Under the pieces are notes generated by a model, which searched no databases, was not told the origin of the DNA, and was given only the letters and a program-made list of their open reading frames with translations. A stretch of 64,000 bases of DNA, taken from Staphylococcus lutrae (GTDB taxonomy: Bacteria > Bacillota > Bacilli > Staphylococcales > Staphylococcaceae). The translations under genes were made by a program, and so were the position numbers. Location: contig NZ_CP020773.1 in NCBI RefSeq assembly GCF_002101335.1, positions 2,294,001 through 2,358,000 on the forward strand, in the 5' to 3' direction. How positions within the stretch are numbered: position 1 is the first letter of the stretch; every line of letters begins with the position of its first letter. Positions 30,585-39,447 of the stretch are shown here, in pieces.

Positions 30585-31373
30585 ATGACAACAATATTTG
30601 CACATAGAGGATTGCCGAGTCAGGCGCCAGAGAATACACTTGCATCATTTGACTTAGCTAGAAAAATTGAGGGCGTCAAATGGATTGAATTTGATTTAGC
30701 AATTACTGAAGATGAAGTTTTAATTGTGATTCACGACGATGATTTAGAGCGCACGACGAATACATATGGAGAAGTGAGTCAGACACGATACGCTGTGATT
30801 CAAGAGGCTTCTGCAGGTGCTTGGTATCATCCAAAATATGAAAATGAACGTATTTTAACTTTTGAAGAACTTGTTGTTTTTGCCAATCGTTTTCAAATGA
30901 ATTTAAACATTGAACTAAAGGGCGTGACAGGACCGAATGGGAGTTTGTTGAGTGAACGAATGCTTCAATTATTACAAAAGCAGATTAAACAGTTAAACCC
31001 AGATATCGAAGTATTGATATCGAGCTTTAATTTTGCATTGCTCAAATTGGCTGAGCAATATCTTCCTCAGTATAAACGGGCAGTCTTATTTGAACGTTGT
31101 GCGTTCTATAATGACTGGAGAACGATTGTAGATTACTGTGGTTCATCAATTGTCCATTTAGAAGATATTGATATCACACGTGAACTTGTCACTGAAATTA
31201 AAACATCTGGTTATACGCTTAACATGTGGACTGTGAATGACAAGGATCGTGCGAATATGTTAATTAACTGGGGAGTTGACGGTCTATTTACAGATAATGC
31301 AGATCAACTCACTCACTTTCAACATGAATCAAGGAAACAACGAGAGAAGGGAGCACCGAAATGCAAAGATTGA
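30585..31373 (+). CDS. Glycerophosphodiester phosphodiesterase
   Basis: A 262-residue cytosolic GDPD-type enzyme without signal peptide. Conserved catalytic parts are F-A-H-R-G near the N-terminus, P-E-N-T-L, W-I-E-F-D-L, H-D-D-x-L-E-R-T-T-N, and I-E-L-K-G, and the late M-W-T-V-N-D segment. It splits glycerophosphodiesters to glycerol-3-phosphate and an alcohol, which could feed GlpD. The ATG at 30585 has AAAGGT upstream; an earlier in-frame ATG at 30558 lacks a site. It overlaps the following transporter gene by 13 bases, so the two are an operon. Confidence 0.9.
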   Translation: MTTIFAHRGLPSQAPENTLASFDLARKIEGVKWIEFDLAITEDEVLIVIHDDDLERTTNTYGEVSQTRYAVIQEASAGAWYHPKYENERILTFEELVVFANRFQMNLNIELKGVTGPNGSLLSERMLQLLQKQIKQLNPDIEVLISSFNFALLKLAEQYLPQYKRAVLFERCAFYNDWRTIVDYCGSSIVHLEDIDITRELVTEIKTSGYTLNMWTVNDKDRANMLINWGVDGLFTDNADQLTHFQHESRKQREKGAPKCKD

Positions 31374-32647
31374 TTAAGAAATTAAATTTTAAAGATAGTA
31401 AGACACTCATTGGATTTTTATCTGTTGTGACAGCTGGTCAAATTATTTATTCGAGTTTTGAAGCTTTTAAAGGAACATTCTATAACCTGTTGCTGGATGT
31501 TCTACAAATTAGCAATGCTGAATTAGGCGTTATTTTTAGTTTGATTGGAATTTCAATATTCTTTTATATTCCTGGAGGATGGATTAATAATCGTTTTTCA
31601 ATCAAATCGATTTTAATTGTGGGGTTAGTCATTCGTTTTTTAACGATTTCTATCATCATTTTCTTTACACCTACTTTCCAAATGCTGAAAATTATTGCTA
31701 TCATTTGGGGGATTGTGGATGCATTTTTTTGGCCGGCTGTTTTAAATGGCGTCATTTTATTTACTGATCAAAGCAAACGTGGAATGGGTTTTGGTCTTCT
31801 AGAGTCTATTCGCCGTGCGGAAGAAATGCTTATGAATTTACTTCTTGTTGCTGTCATGTCGTTAGTGAGCGGTGTTGTGATATTTAAAGGTGGGATGTTT
31901 GCTTATAATTTATTAATTATCCCGTTAATTATATTGATAATCAAATATGTTCCGAAAAATGGCATTGCAGCGATGTCTGAAGATAAAAGTGAGGAAACAC
32001 CAACAAATAAATCTTTTGAGGCATTGAAGGGATTAATTTATGTCTTAGCACAGCCTAAGATTTGGTTAGCTTCCATTAGTGCAATGTCCATTTATTGGGG
32101 ATATATCATATTAATTTATAGTGTTCCTTATCTTCAAAAATTGTATGATTTATCTACAACACAAACGGCACTTTTCGGTATATTTAACACTGGTCTAATG
32201 GGTGTCCTTATGGGGATTTCAGCAGGTGTGATATCCGATTACGTGTTTAAATCATCTTCAAAAATGATTTTTTCTGCGTTGATCATCTCATCGCTGATTT
32301 TGCTCGGCGTGGTTTTCATTGAAGGAAATCTTTTTATCAGTATGGCCCTATTAATCGCTTTTTCGGTGACAACTTTCTTAGCTAAGAGTGTGATATTAGC
32401 CCCCATTGCTGAGTTTAGTATTCCCAAGAAATATGCGGGTGCTGCAATGAGTGTTGGCTCTTTCGCAGCATATGCGCCGATATTTTGGGTGTATACAATG
32501 AACGGGAAATTGCTAGATACGCATCAAGACAATGTTGTAACGGCTTACCGTATTATCTTTGAAATTGGTATTGTAGTATCCTTTTTAGGAAGTTTATGTA
32601 CATTGTTACTTCTCTTTTTAAACCGTAAGTCAGCGCGACAAGCATAA
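31361..32647 (+). CDS. MFS transporter, paired with glycerophosphodiesterase
   Basis: A 428-residue 12-span major-facilitator protein that starts inside the end of the GDPD gene (AGAAGGGA ribosome-binding site). The second loop reads G-G-W-I-N-N-R-F-S-I-K. Overlap with the phosphodiesterase gene suggests it imports the phosphodiester or a related glycerol compound (compare GlpT/UgpB-linked GDPDs elsewhere); this is inference. A strong terminator follows at 32783. Confidence 0.78.
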   Translation: MQRLIKKLNFKDSKTLIGFLSVVTAGQIIYSSFEAFKGTFYNLLLDVLQISNAELGVIFSLIGISIFFYIPGGWINNRFSIKSILIVGLVIRFLTISIIIFFTPTFQMLKIIAIIWGIVDAFFWPAVLNGVILFTDQSKRGMGFGLLESIRRAEEMLMNLLLVAVMSLVSGVVIFKGGMFAYNLLIIPLIILIIKYVPKNGIAAMSEDKSEETPTNKSFEALKGLIYVLAQPKIWLASISAMSIYWGYIILIYSVPYLQKLYDLSTTQTALFGIFNTGLMGVLMGISAGVISDYVFKSSSKMIFSALIISSLILLGVVFIEGNLFISMALLIAFSVTTFLAKSVILAPIAEFSIPKKYAGAAMSVGSFAAYAPIFWVYTMNGKLLDTHQDNVVTAYRIIFEIGIVVSFLGSLCTLLLLFLNRKSARQA

Positions 32648-33148
32648 AAGAAATGAAATCAATTAATCAGTTTTTCTGTGTTCTTTTAACAGGCGACTAG
32701 GGTATCATATCGCATTAATAGATTGAAATGCTTTTGTTATGTCGGACTTACCAATGAGATAAAATATATCAGCAAATGACAAAATCTGAGTCTTTCGTCA
32801 TCAATGACAGAAAGGTCTCAGATTTTTCTATATTTTGATGGTTCACACTAGAGGGTCTCCGTTTTTTATGCTAGGAGGCTGAGGTCCTTCCTATTTCTGC
32901 TTTGACTTAATTTATTTCTTGAATCCATATTAGAGTGAAATGTAAAAGCGTCTTCGTAAATCTAAAAATGGCGTCTACATATAGGTTACTTGATTTTAGA
33001 GTTGGTGTCATTATCTTGATTTCAAATAAAAGTAAAATGCTGAAAAATGGAAACCGGTTGTTATTTGGTATAGAATGTTATTTGAATATAGCTTATTTTC
33101 GATTTGCAAACTGCTATATCATACCATTCCTAAAAGGAGTTTGATATT
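32648..33148. other. Intergenic region with terminator
   Basis: Contains the terminator at 32783-32829. The remainder has no convincing frame; a 69-codon frame at 32935-33144 lacks a ribosome-binding site and family features. Confidence 0.5.
32783..32829 (+). terminator. Terminator of the GDPD/MFS operon
   Basis: AATCTGAG at 32783-32790 pairs with CTCAGATT at 32817-32824, with an inner CTTTC/GAAAG and GTC/GAC stem, followed by TTTTC. Confidence 0.85.
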
Positions 33149-34465
33149 ATGACAATTCAAGTTGCTGATTTAAAATCATTGGAAAGTGCTTTAAACGCAG
33201 GTGAAAAAGAAATTCAAGTTACACAATCATTTTTAGTTCCCTACTCTATTCATCTGAAGAAAGGTGTATCACTTTCAGGTGTTGATGAAAAAGATGTTCT
33301 TATTAGCTTCAGTAGAGGGGAAGGGTTTAGTCTAGAAGGAGACAATAAAATTAAGCAGTTATCTATTCAGGTGAATCAAGGGCAACGAGCAATTTTTATT
33401 AAATCTCAATATGAAGATTTAGGGGAAATCGAACTAGATACATTGACAGTAACTGGACAAGTACAAATCTTAACGAGAGCACCTCAAAAAAAATTGAATT
33501 TAGTGATTAATCATTTAGATATCATTTCGGCAGATACACGTTTAGCACCAGAAAAACCACTTGCCTATGGTGTCTCAGTGTATCAAGGCGCATTGACAGT
33601 TTATAACTATAACCAAGATGAAAATTCTCAAATTAAAGCTCACATTCAAAATGTAAGCATTGGTCGTGAAAAAGCGCCTGTTATCGGTACGGGAATTTTT
33701 ATTGCTGGTTTTGGTTATGACGGCGGTAAGGTTGAGGTAGAGTACTTAAAAACGCAGGCGATTTATTCAAATGGGATGATACCATTCGGTCAACCAACAT
33801 TGATTACGGCAGGTGTATTTATTGTGTCTGGCGCACATGCTAAAAAAATTGAGTCGGCAGGCCCACTGACAACATATGGTGTAAACGATATGGTTATTGA
33901 CGTATGGGGCGAAGTTGACGAGTGGATATGTTACGATACTATTAAATCATATGGGACATCAGGAATAGGTTTTGTGAACTTCGGTGTTGTGCACCAGTTC
34001 GTTGCTAAAAAGCCTGTTGAAACATATGGCTCAGGAGCTAGAGGCTTTAATCAATATGATGGTACAATCGATAACGCAGAATTTGATTCAATTGTAACTT
34101 ATGGAGATGGTTCAATTGGTATGCAGTTTTCAAAACCAGTAGGCAACATTAAAATCAACAACCACTTAATGACTTACGGGACAACAGGAGAATCACTTGT
34201 AAAAGGGCAAATTCAACTGTTAGATGCAACAGCACTTTCTATTAAACCACAGGGAGAAATAAAAAACTTGTCTGTTGGCGGAAATATTCAAACACACGGC
34301 AAGAATATTCTTGCGTTATCGATTGAAGATGAGGGAGTATTGTCTGATTTCCATATTGGTGGAAATATTGTCACTTCTGAAGAAACTGAGACATCAGTGG
34401 ATCTTCAATCAAAGGCTAAAATCAATGAAGAAATTAGAAAATTAATCAATGATTGTGTGAAATAA
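33149..34465 (+). CDS. Predicted right-handed beta-helix protein, function unknown
   Basis: A 438-residue protein without signal peptide or membrane span. It starts with A-D-L-K-S-L-E-S-A-L and L-K-K-G-V-S-L-S-G, the entry of pectin-lyase-like folds, followed by repeated short strands and recurring T-Y-G / S-Y-G triplets (T-T-Y-G, K-S-Y-G-T-S-G, E-T-Y-G-S-G, V-T-Y-G-D-G, M-T-Y-G-T-T-G) at about 20- to 25-residue spacing, as expected of a beta-helix ladder. No polysaccharide lyase catalytic residues were recognised. AAAGGAG precedes the ATG. It is monocistronic, convergent with the CPBP gene. Confidence 0.6.
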   Translation: MTIQVADLKSLESALNAGEKEIQVTQSFLVPYSIHLKKGVSLSGVDEKDVLISFSRGEGFSLEGDNKIKQLSIQVNQGQRAIFIKSQYEDLGEIELDTLTVTGQVQILTRAPQKKLNLVINHLDIISADTRLAPEKPLAYGVSVYQGALTVYNYNQDENSQIKAHIQNVSIGREKAPVIGTGIFIAGFGYDGGKVEVEYLKTQAIYSNGMIPFGQPTLITAGVFIVSGAHAKKIESAGPLTTYGVNDMVIDVWGEVDEWICYDTIKSYGTSGIGFVNFGVVHQFVAKKPVETYGSGARGFNQYDGTIDNAEFDSIVTYGDGSIGMQFSKPVGNIKINNHLMTYGTTGESLVKGQIQLLDATALSIKPQGEIKNLSVGGNIQTHGKNILALSIEDEGVLSDFHIGGNIVTSEETETSVDLQSKAKINEEIRKLINDCVK

Positions 34466-34583
34466 AAGATTATTAACATTTAATATATATAATATATTTT
34501 TGATAGTTATAAAAACGTTATGTTAATAATGCAGTATGTTGTGATATTTAGAAAGTAAATAAAAATGTCAATAGAAGAAGAGT

Positions 34584-34623
34584 ATAAAGGTGGCAACCTG
34601 TTTAAAGGGGGTGCCACCTTTAT
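34584..34623. terminator. Bidirectional terminator between convergent genes
   Basis: ATAAAGGTGGCA at 34584-34595 pairs with TGCCACCTTTAT at 34612-34623, between the beta-helix gene and the leftward CPBP gene. Confidence 0.75.
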
Positions 34624-34625
34624 CG

Positions 34626-35282
34626 TTACATATACAAAAATAAAGCAATTAATCCATTGTTTAAAAGGTGAATGGCAATAGCTAATTCAATTTTTCTTGT
34701 TTTAAGGTAGACAAGCCCTAAAATCATTCCAAAATAAAAATAAGGTAGATAGCCGATAAAATTTTCTGATGCGTGTAGAGAAGCAAACAAAATACTGGAA
34801 ACGATAAGACCAATAAAAAGATGATTTCTAAATAAGACACGTAAAATCAGACCTCTAAAAAGTAATTCTTCTACAAGGGCAGGTACGATGGCAAGACTAA
34901 TGACTAGTAACCAAGTGGGTGTTCCAGTAAAAGCATCTTTAATATTTTGGTCATTCACAGGAACAGCACTTGATAAAAACATGGCAAATAATAAGTCGAG
35001 TACTTTAAGTAAAATATAACCACCGAAAACAAATAAAAAGTCTTTAACCGTGTATTTTCTGGATTTAAAAAAAGTGAGTCCTAGTTTTTGACAAAGCCAA
35101 ATACCAAAAATGATAACAAGCAAAGATAATAGACCGTACCATGCACTTTTTGTCACAAAATTACTAATTTCTAAAGCCATATAGAGGATGAAACCAATAA
35201 TTGTTCCTTTTATTAGCGTCTCAATGTAGGGCGCTTTAGAAACAGATAAATCGTCCTTAAATAATAATTTAAGTGTATTCAT
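34626..35282 (-). CDS. CPBP family intramembrane metalloprotease
   Basis: A 218-residue membrane protein with about 6-7 spans. The CPBP motifs are seen: E-E-L-L-F-R-G, a downstream F-A-S-L-H and a third H in A-I-H-L-L-N-N-G. Related to type II CAAX proteases (Abi proteins); in bacteria many act in bacteriocin self-immunity or signalling. No bacteriocin gene is visible nearby. AAGGAGA precedes the ATG at 35282. Confidence 0.88.
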   Translation of the reverse strand: MNTLKLLFKDDLSVSKAPYIETLIKGTIIGFILYMALEISNFVTKSAWYGLLSLLVIIFGIWLCQKLGLTFFKSRKYTVKDFLFVFGGYILLKVLDLLFAMFLSSAVPVNDQNIKDAFTGTPTWLLVISLAIVPALVEELLFRGLILRVLFRNHLFIGLIVSSILFASLHASENFIGYLPYFYFGMILGLVYLKTRKIELAIAIHLLNNGLIALFLYM

Positions 35283-35454
35283 AGCATAAATCTCCTTAGG
35301 TGATTAGAATATATTAAACTACATAACAATTAGTATATGTAGTTTAAATGATAAAAATTTATTCCAATTATCAAAATATATTTTAACACAATAAAAGAGA
35401 GGTTTTAATACATTTAATAAATTGTTAATAAGTAATTAATGATAATATAGAACT

Positions 35455-36012
35455 TTAATGAAAAAGTTGATAGGCAATCTGATTGGCTTCATCAAGGTTT
35501 AAAATTTGATAGGTTTGACACTCTTTATTATTTTTTAAATATTGTACAATGTTGTCCTGACTAACAAAAAAATGTATATATGGACAACAGTTTTCGTGAC
35601 ATTTTTCAAGCGTACATACTTCTTTGTATAATACATAAATATCATGATTTGTCCGATTAATGACTTGATGGTGATTGACTTCTAGATGTAGGGGGACACC
35701 GGTGAGCTCATCTTCGCTTTCAATACTTATCGGACAATCCAATGTATAATGAATGCCGATAGCATCTATCGCGCACATCGCAAAAATAGGCTGTTGTCGT
35801 CCTTTAACGTATACTTTTTTATTTGTGGGGATGGCAGAAATTGGATAGACAGAGATTACCTGGTTATTTTCTAAAACGATCACATTTTTATCGAGTAGAC
35901 ATTGATATTCTGACTCGAAAGGCACAGGTTGATTCGTTTGTGTGATGAGTTTATCCATTAATCTAGATCTTAATTCTCTTTCTTCCACAGTTAAATTGGA
36001 TTGGAAATTCAT
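35455..36012 (-). CDS. MerB-like (alkylmercury lyase family) protein
   Basis: A 185-residue protein resembling organomercurial lyase: F-A-M-C-A-I-D-A-I-G places Cys80 and Asp83 like the C-x-x-D of MerB, and E-N-C-C-P-Y-I-H-F-F places Cys142/Cys143 like the second catalytic cysteine segment (C-C-H-V-H-F-F). The three catalytic residues of MerB (Cys, Asp, Cys) therefore all have counterparts. There is no merA, merR or merT nearby, so it is not part of a mer operon. Function may be demethylation of organomercurials or another carbon-metal or carbon-sulfur reaction. Its start has GAGGTG upstream. No membrane span. Confidence 0.75.
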   Translation of the reverse strand: MNFQSNLTVEERELRSRLMDKLITQTNQPVPFESEYQCLLDKNVIVLENNQVISVYPISAIPTNKKVYVKGRQQPIFAMCAIDAIGIHYTLDCPISIESEDELTGVPLHLEVNHHQVINRTNHDIYVLYKEVCTLEKCHENCCPYIHFFVSQDNIVQYLKNNKECQTYQILNLDEANQIAYQLFH

Positions 36013-36330
36013 TTCTTCACCTCAAATAAGAATAATTACGATTTATTATATAGAAGATGAGGATTCTATGTCAACGACGCTGTCTGATAGGTGAGAGTGG
36101 ATGATGGGTTAATAAAGTGGGAGGGTGCACAGTAAATATGAGTACAGCTTATTTGAGAGGTGCACAGCCGTCTCGGAAGAATGATAGGGATAATAAGGTG
36201 ATTTTATATATTCATGTTTGTATCTTGCAAATATGAGCTGATGTTAAGTGTGAAAATAAAAAATACGGCGAACCATATTTATTCGCCGTATTTTTAAAGG
36301 TTGCCTCAATGCCACTCGTGTAGGATTGAG
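36013..36330. other. Intergenic region with terminator
   Basis: Contains promoter space for the MerB-like gene and a perfect hairpin at 36259-36297; no gene seen. Confidence 0.5.
36259..36297. terminator. Perfect bidirectional terminator
   Basis: AAAAATACGGCGAA at 36259-36272 pairs perfectly with TTCGCCGTATTTTT at 36282-36295. It would end the leftward small membrane protein gene. Confidence 0.85.
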
Positions 36331-36531
36331 TTAATGCTTATCATTTGAGTCACTAGGTTGCTTTTTTGATTTAATCACCTGTGCGATAAAGCCACCAGCA
36401 ATGCCAAGTAATACACCGATAAATGCTCCAACGATAAGTGGTAGATGGAACATATATTGCAATGAGAAACCAATGACAATCGCAATAACGATAATGATGA
36501 TTGAAAGGCGGTTTTCTTTAAAAGTGCGCAT
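36331..36531 (-). CDS. Small membrane protein, two spans, unknown
   Basis: A 66-residue protein with two hydrophobic segments (about residues 10-26 and 30-53), the second Gly-rich, and a hydrophilic Lys/Ser/Asp tail. It has a plausible AGGAG-type ribosome-binding site and a perfect terminator after its stop, which supports it as a real gene. No family recognised. It is divergent from the thermonuclease gene. Confidence 0.6.
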   Translation of the reverse strand: MRTFKENRLSIIIIVIAIVIGFSLQYMFHLPLIVGAFIGVLLGIAGGFIAQVIKSKKQPSDSNDKH

Positions 36532-36661
36532 TTTAATTCACTCCTATTTAAAAATGATTATATCATTTTTATGGCAAAAAAACAGTAACAGTTCAATGTG
36601 AAATTGACTGATGCATTTGCAATCACTTATGATTATATTAATATGAAATGAAGGAGAAATT

Positions 36662-37168
36662 ATGAAAAAATTCACAGCAGGTTTCATTATTATTGCGATT
36701 GCAATTGTTGTATTAGCGTTTCAATATTTTAACGGTAAAGGACCGTTTCAAGGCCAAAATGATGATGTAAAAGGTGAATTATATGTTGTGAAACGTGTCA
36801 TTGATGGCGATACAATTATTGTTGACAAAAAGGGGCAAGATGAGCGCGTTCGACTTATTGGCGTAGACACGCCAGAAACTGTCAAACCGAATACGCCTGT
36901 ACAACCATATGGCAAAGCAGCATCTGAATTCACCAAAAAACATCTTACGCATCAACGGGTGAGGTTAGAATATGATCGCGAACCTAAAGATAAATATGGT
37001 CGAACATTGGCTTATGTATGGTTAGATGATGAAATGTTTAATGCAAAATTAGCGCGAGAAGGGCTAGCACGTGCGAAATTTTATGCACCGAATGATAAGT
37101 ATAGAATTTTGATTGAACAAGCTCAAAAAGAAGCACAAAAAAAACAACTGAATATATGGTCAAATTAA
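36662..37168 (+). CDS. nuc: Thermonuclease (staphylococcal nuclease)
   Basis: A 168-residue secreted or membrane-anchored nuclease: an N-terminal hydrophobic segment (residues 6-21), a short linker and an OB-fold nuclease domain. Catalytic residues match micrococcal nuclease: Asp50 in I-D-G-D-T, Arg64, Asp69 and Glu72 in R-L-I-G-V-D-T-P-E, and Arg114 in Y-G-R-T-L-A-Y. It cuts DNA and RNA using calcium. The short N-terminus without a long propeptide resembles S. aureus Nuc2, a surface-bound paralogue, which has the same chromosomal neighbourhood. GAAGGAG precedes the ATG. Confidence 0.94.
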   Translation: MKKFTAGFIIIAIAIVVLAFQYFNGKGPFQGQNDDVKGELYVVKRVIDGDTIIVDKKGQDERVRLIGVDTPETVKPNTPVQPYGKAASEFTKKHLTHQRVRLEYDREPKDKYGRTLAYVWLDDEMFNAKLAREGLARAKFYAPNDKYRILIEQAQKEAQKKQLNIWSN

Positions 37169-37188
37169 ATGCGATTTAACGACTAAAA

Positions 37189-37225
37189 ACGCCCCTCTTC
37201 CTTGAACATGTGAAGGGGGGCGTTA
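37189..37225. terminator. Terminator between nuc and the leftward NERD-like gene
   Basis: ACGCCCCTCTTC at 37189-37200 pairs with GAAGGGGGGCGT at 37212-37223. It can serve both convergent genes. Confidence 0.75.
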
Positions 37226-37239
37226 GTAAAAATAATCGA

Positions 37240-38124
37240 TTAAAGTGACTGCGGTAGGTTAGGTTCATGATGATTTTCTAATGCAGTAACCAACTGTTGG
37301 CGTTTTGTATTCGAGAGTTGTGTATGTGAGGTGTCGATGAGATGTTGAATTACTGATCTCAAGTCATGCTCATTTTCACTCGTGTAAACTGGACCAGTTG
37401 GTTTTGCATCACCATCGATTCGCTCAGCATGTTGTTCCACACAATAGATGATTCCCATAGTAGAGACTGGCACTTCCAAAAGTGATTCAATGGCTTCTTG
37501 AATGTTGTGTGTGGCTTTTTCAGCAATTTGATATGGATCATAAGGTTGAAATACATAGGTGATTTGATTTTCCTGAACTACCTCATTAAATGTGTAAAAA
37601 GTATTCAAATTCGATTGGAATTGTTGATGATACTGATGTGCAAGATAATGTCCGACAATTTGATTGAGTTCATTTTCATTAGTGGCTTGTGATTGACCGG
37701 CAAAGTGATAGAACGTTTTGGATTTTAATGATTTGATATTAATTAGCATTAAACCGATATTTGTTACAACAATAAAATCAAATGCAGTCACTAACGCATA
37801 TAATGGATTTTTCGGTGCGATTTGACTCGTTGTTATGATATGATAATCTGTAATTTTTTCGGTATATTTAAATTCGTCTAATAATTGAGTTAAAATTTGT
37901 TTCGTATTTCTTAAGTTAAGGTGATATGTCGTAGAAGCCGTGGAAAGGTGATGTTTCTCTTTAGATTGATGTCGTTCTTGTTTTAAAATAGAGATTTTAT
38001 TAAGTAATTGTGTTTTAGTATAGCTTTCAACTTCAAGCTGGCTTTGATAAAATTTTATGCGTAAAAAACAGAGTAGCGTTAAAATAATGAGTCCTGATAC
38101 CAGTATCCATAAGACCATGAGCAT
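37240..38124 (-). CDS. Membrane protein with NERD-like domain
   Basis: A 294-residue protein with one N-terminal membrane span (residues 3-22), a coiled, charged linker and a domain with F-D-F-I-V-V-T-N-I-G-L-M-L-I-N-I-K near residue 115. That segment resembles the NERD (nuclease-related) pattern D-x-V-V-V-T-x-x-G-V-x-x-I-E-x-K, but the catalytic Glu appears as Asn, so nuclease activity is doubtful. It is convergent with nuc. GGAGGG is 7 bases before the ATG. Function is unknown. Confidence 0.55.
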   Translation of the reverse strand: MLMVLWILVSGLIILTLLCFLRIKFYQSQLEVESYTKTQLLNKISILKQERHQSKEKHHLSTASTTYHLNLRNTKQILTQLLDEFKYTEKITDYHIITTSQIAPKNPLYALVTAFDFIVVTNIGLMLINIKSLKSKTFYHFAGQSQATNENELNQIVGHYLAHQYHQQFQSNLNTFYTFNEVVQENQITYVFQPYDPYQIAEKATHNIQEAIESLLEVPVSTMGIIYCVEQHAERIDGDAKPTGPVYTSENEHDLRSVIQHLIDTSHTQLSNTKRQQLVTALENHHEPNLPQSL

Positions 38125-38568
38125 CGTATAACCCTCCTTCCTCTTTGGCTTGTATTGTTTTCAAATCATCAATTGAAAACAAATCGCATGTTGTTTTTTA
38201 TCTTATGTTAATTGTGAATAAATGTCTAATTTTATGCATGATGGGGATCTCGTTGCAAAGTGCGGATGTAGAAGAAGCTGTAACAATGGAAAGTTTGAAC
38301 ATGTGTACTATGAAATGTGAAATACTGTAAGACAAGTCAGTCTGCAATTAAAATGGATTGGATTAACTACAGACTGGACTTAAAGCATGCTTTTGCGATA
38401 CAGAATAGCGCTATCATCATTAAATAAGAGTCAATTATAAAAATACGTATATACATTAAAAAATAAAAATACATGAATCATAAATATTGTGCTCATACGT
38501 TTTAAAAAACAGATACCACCACAATGATATCTGTATCATTCAAAGTCTCAATACATCAAATCTGCAGT
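38125..38568. other. Intergenic region with a long imperfect hairpin
   Basis: AGTCAGTCTG at 38335-38344 pairs with CAGACTGGACT at 38370-38380 and an inner TTAA/TTAA stem, giving an imperfect hairpin with no T-run. I see no gene; a 61-codon frame at 38145 has no supporting feature. Confidence 0.4.
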
Positions 38569-38931
38569 TTATTGAAGGATATCTTTTTGGATTTGACTGA
38601 ATTGATTAAGCAGTTGTTCCATATTTTCGGCTTGAGCATCATCAATAGTAATAAATACTTTTCTTTCGTCCTCAGTAGAACGTTCTTTACCGATGATATT
38701 TTTTTCTGTTAAGGCCGTTAATGATTTATGTATCTCCATTAAGCTAAAGTCAATTGACTGTTTAACCTTGTGTAATGAAATACGTCGACTGTTTGTTGTT
38801 TTAAGGTGATATAAAAACAAAATGTCATTGAGTTTAAGGCCATGTTGTTTCTTTAATTCACTGATGATTTTTTTTCTATTTGACTCATAAAAGAAGATAG
38901 CTTCTGTTTCCATTTCAAAATGGTTATTCAT
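38569..38931 (-). CDS. SarA/MarR-family transcription regulator
   Basis: A 120-residue winged-helix protein. L-K-L-N-D-I-L-F-L-Y-H-L, a recognition segment (I-H-K-S-L-T-A-L-T-E-K-N-I-I) and the wing K-E-R-S-T-E-D-E-R-K-V-F-I are typical of SarA-family proteins, which control virulence genes in staphylococci. I cannot assign it to a named member. The ATG at 38931 is chosen because AAAGGAG lies just before it; an in-frame upstream start has no site. A regulatory target is not visible. Confidence 0.82.
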   Translation of the reverse strand: MNNHFEMETEAIFFYESNRKKIISELKKQHGLKLNDILFLYHLKTTNSRRISLHKVKQSIDFSLMEIHKSLTALTEKNIIGKERSTEDERKVFITIDDAQAENMEQLLNQFSQIQKDILQ

Positions 38932-39447
38932 AATTTCACTCCTTTTTCTCAACTTTCCTATTACTCTAAGATACATTATATTAAAAAAATTATAGTTTTA
39001 AAAGTATATTCTTAAAGTAATTTAAAAAAACAGCATATGGCATTTAAAAGTGTATAAAATATCACATCCACCCACGTAAAATTTTAACTGTTATTTAATA
39101 GAAATTCAATTATTTTTAAAGTAAAATAGTTACATTTCGAATGTAGGAGTGATATTTTTAATAGCTTACAATGAAATAAGATATAATTCAACGTATAAGG
39201 ATGAATATAAGCGGATTTAATAATTAAATTTGTCAAAACTAAAAACATTTTTTGTATAGATGGCAAAAAGTTGTAAAGGGTTTCATAATCCCCTAAATTA
39301 TAATTAATATAATTCATAATTATATTAATGTTATTTGATTGTAACTTAAAAAAATGGAGATAATTCCAATATTTTTATTGATAAAATACTTTTGATTTTG
39401 TATAATGACGTATGCCTGTAAGCGTTTTCTAAAAAGGAGGTGTAACG
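38932..39447. other. AT-rich intergenic region with promoter
   Basis: Very AT-rich. TTGATA at 39378-39383 and TATAAT at 39401-39406 with 17-base spacing form a good promoter for the gene at 39448. No convincing frame in the remainder. Confidence 0.55.

Noticed and set aside
32935..33144. 69-codon plus-strand frame before the beta-helix gene
   Set aside because: No ribosome-binding site, no family features, and it overlaps the promoter and leader space of the next gene.
38145..38330. 61-codon plus-strand frame upstream of the NERD-like gene
   Set aside because: It overlaps the promoter space of the leftward gene and has no supporting signals.
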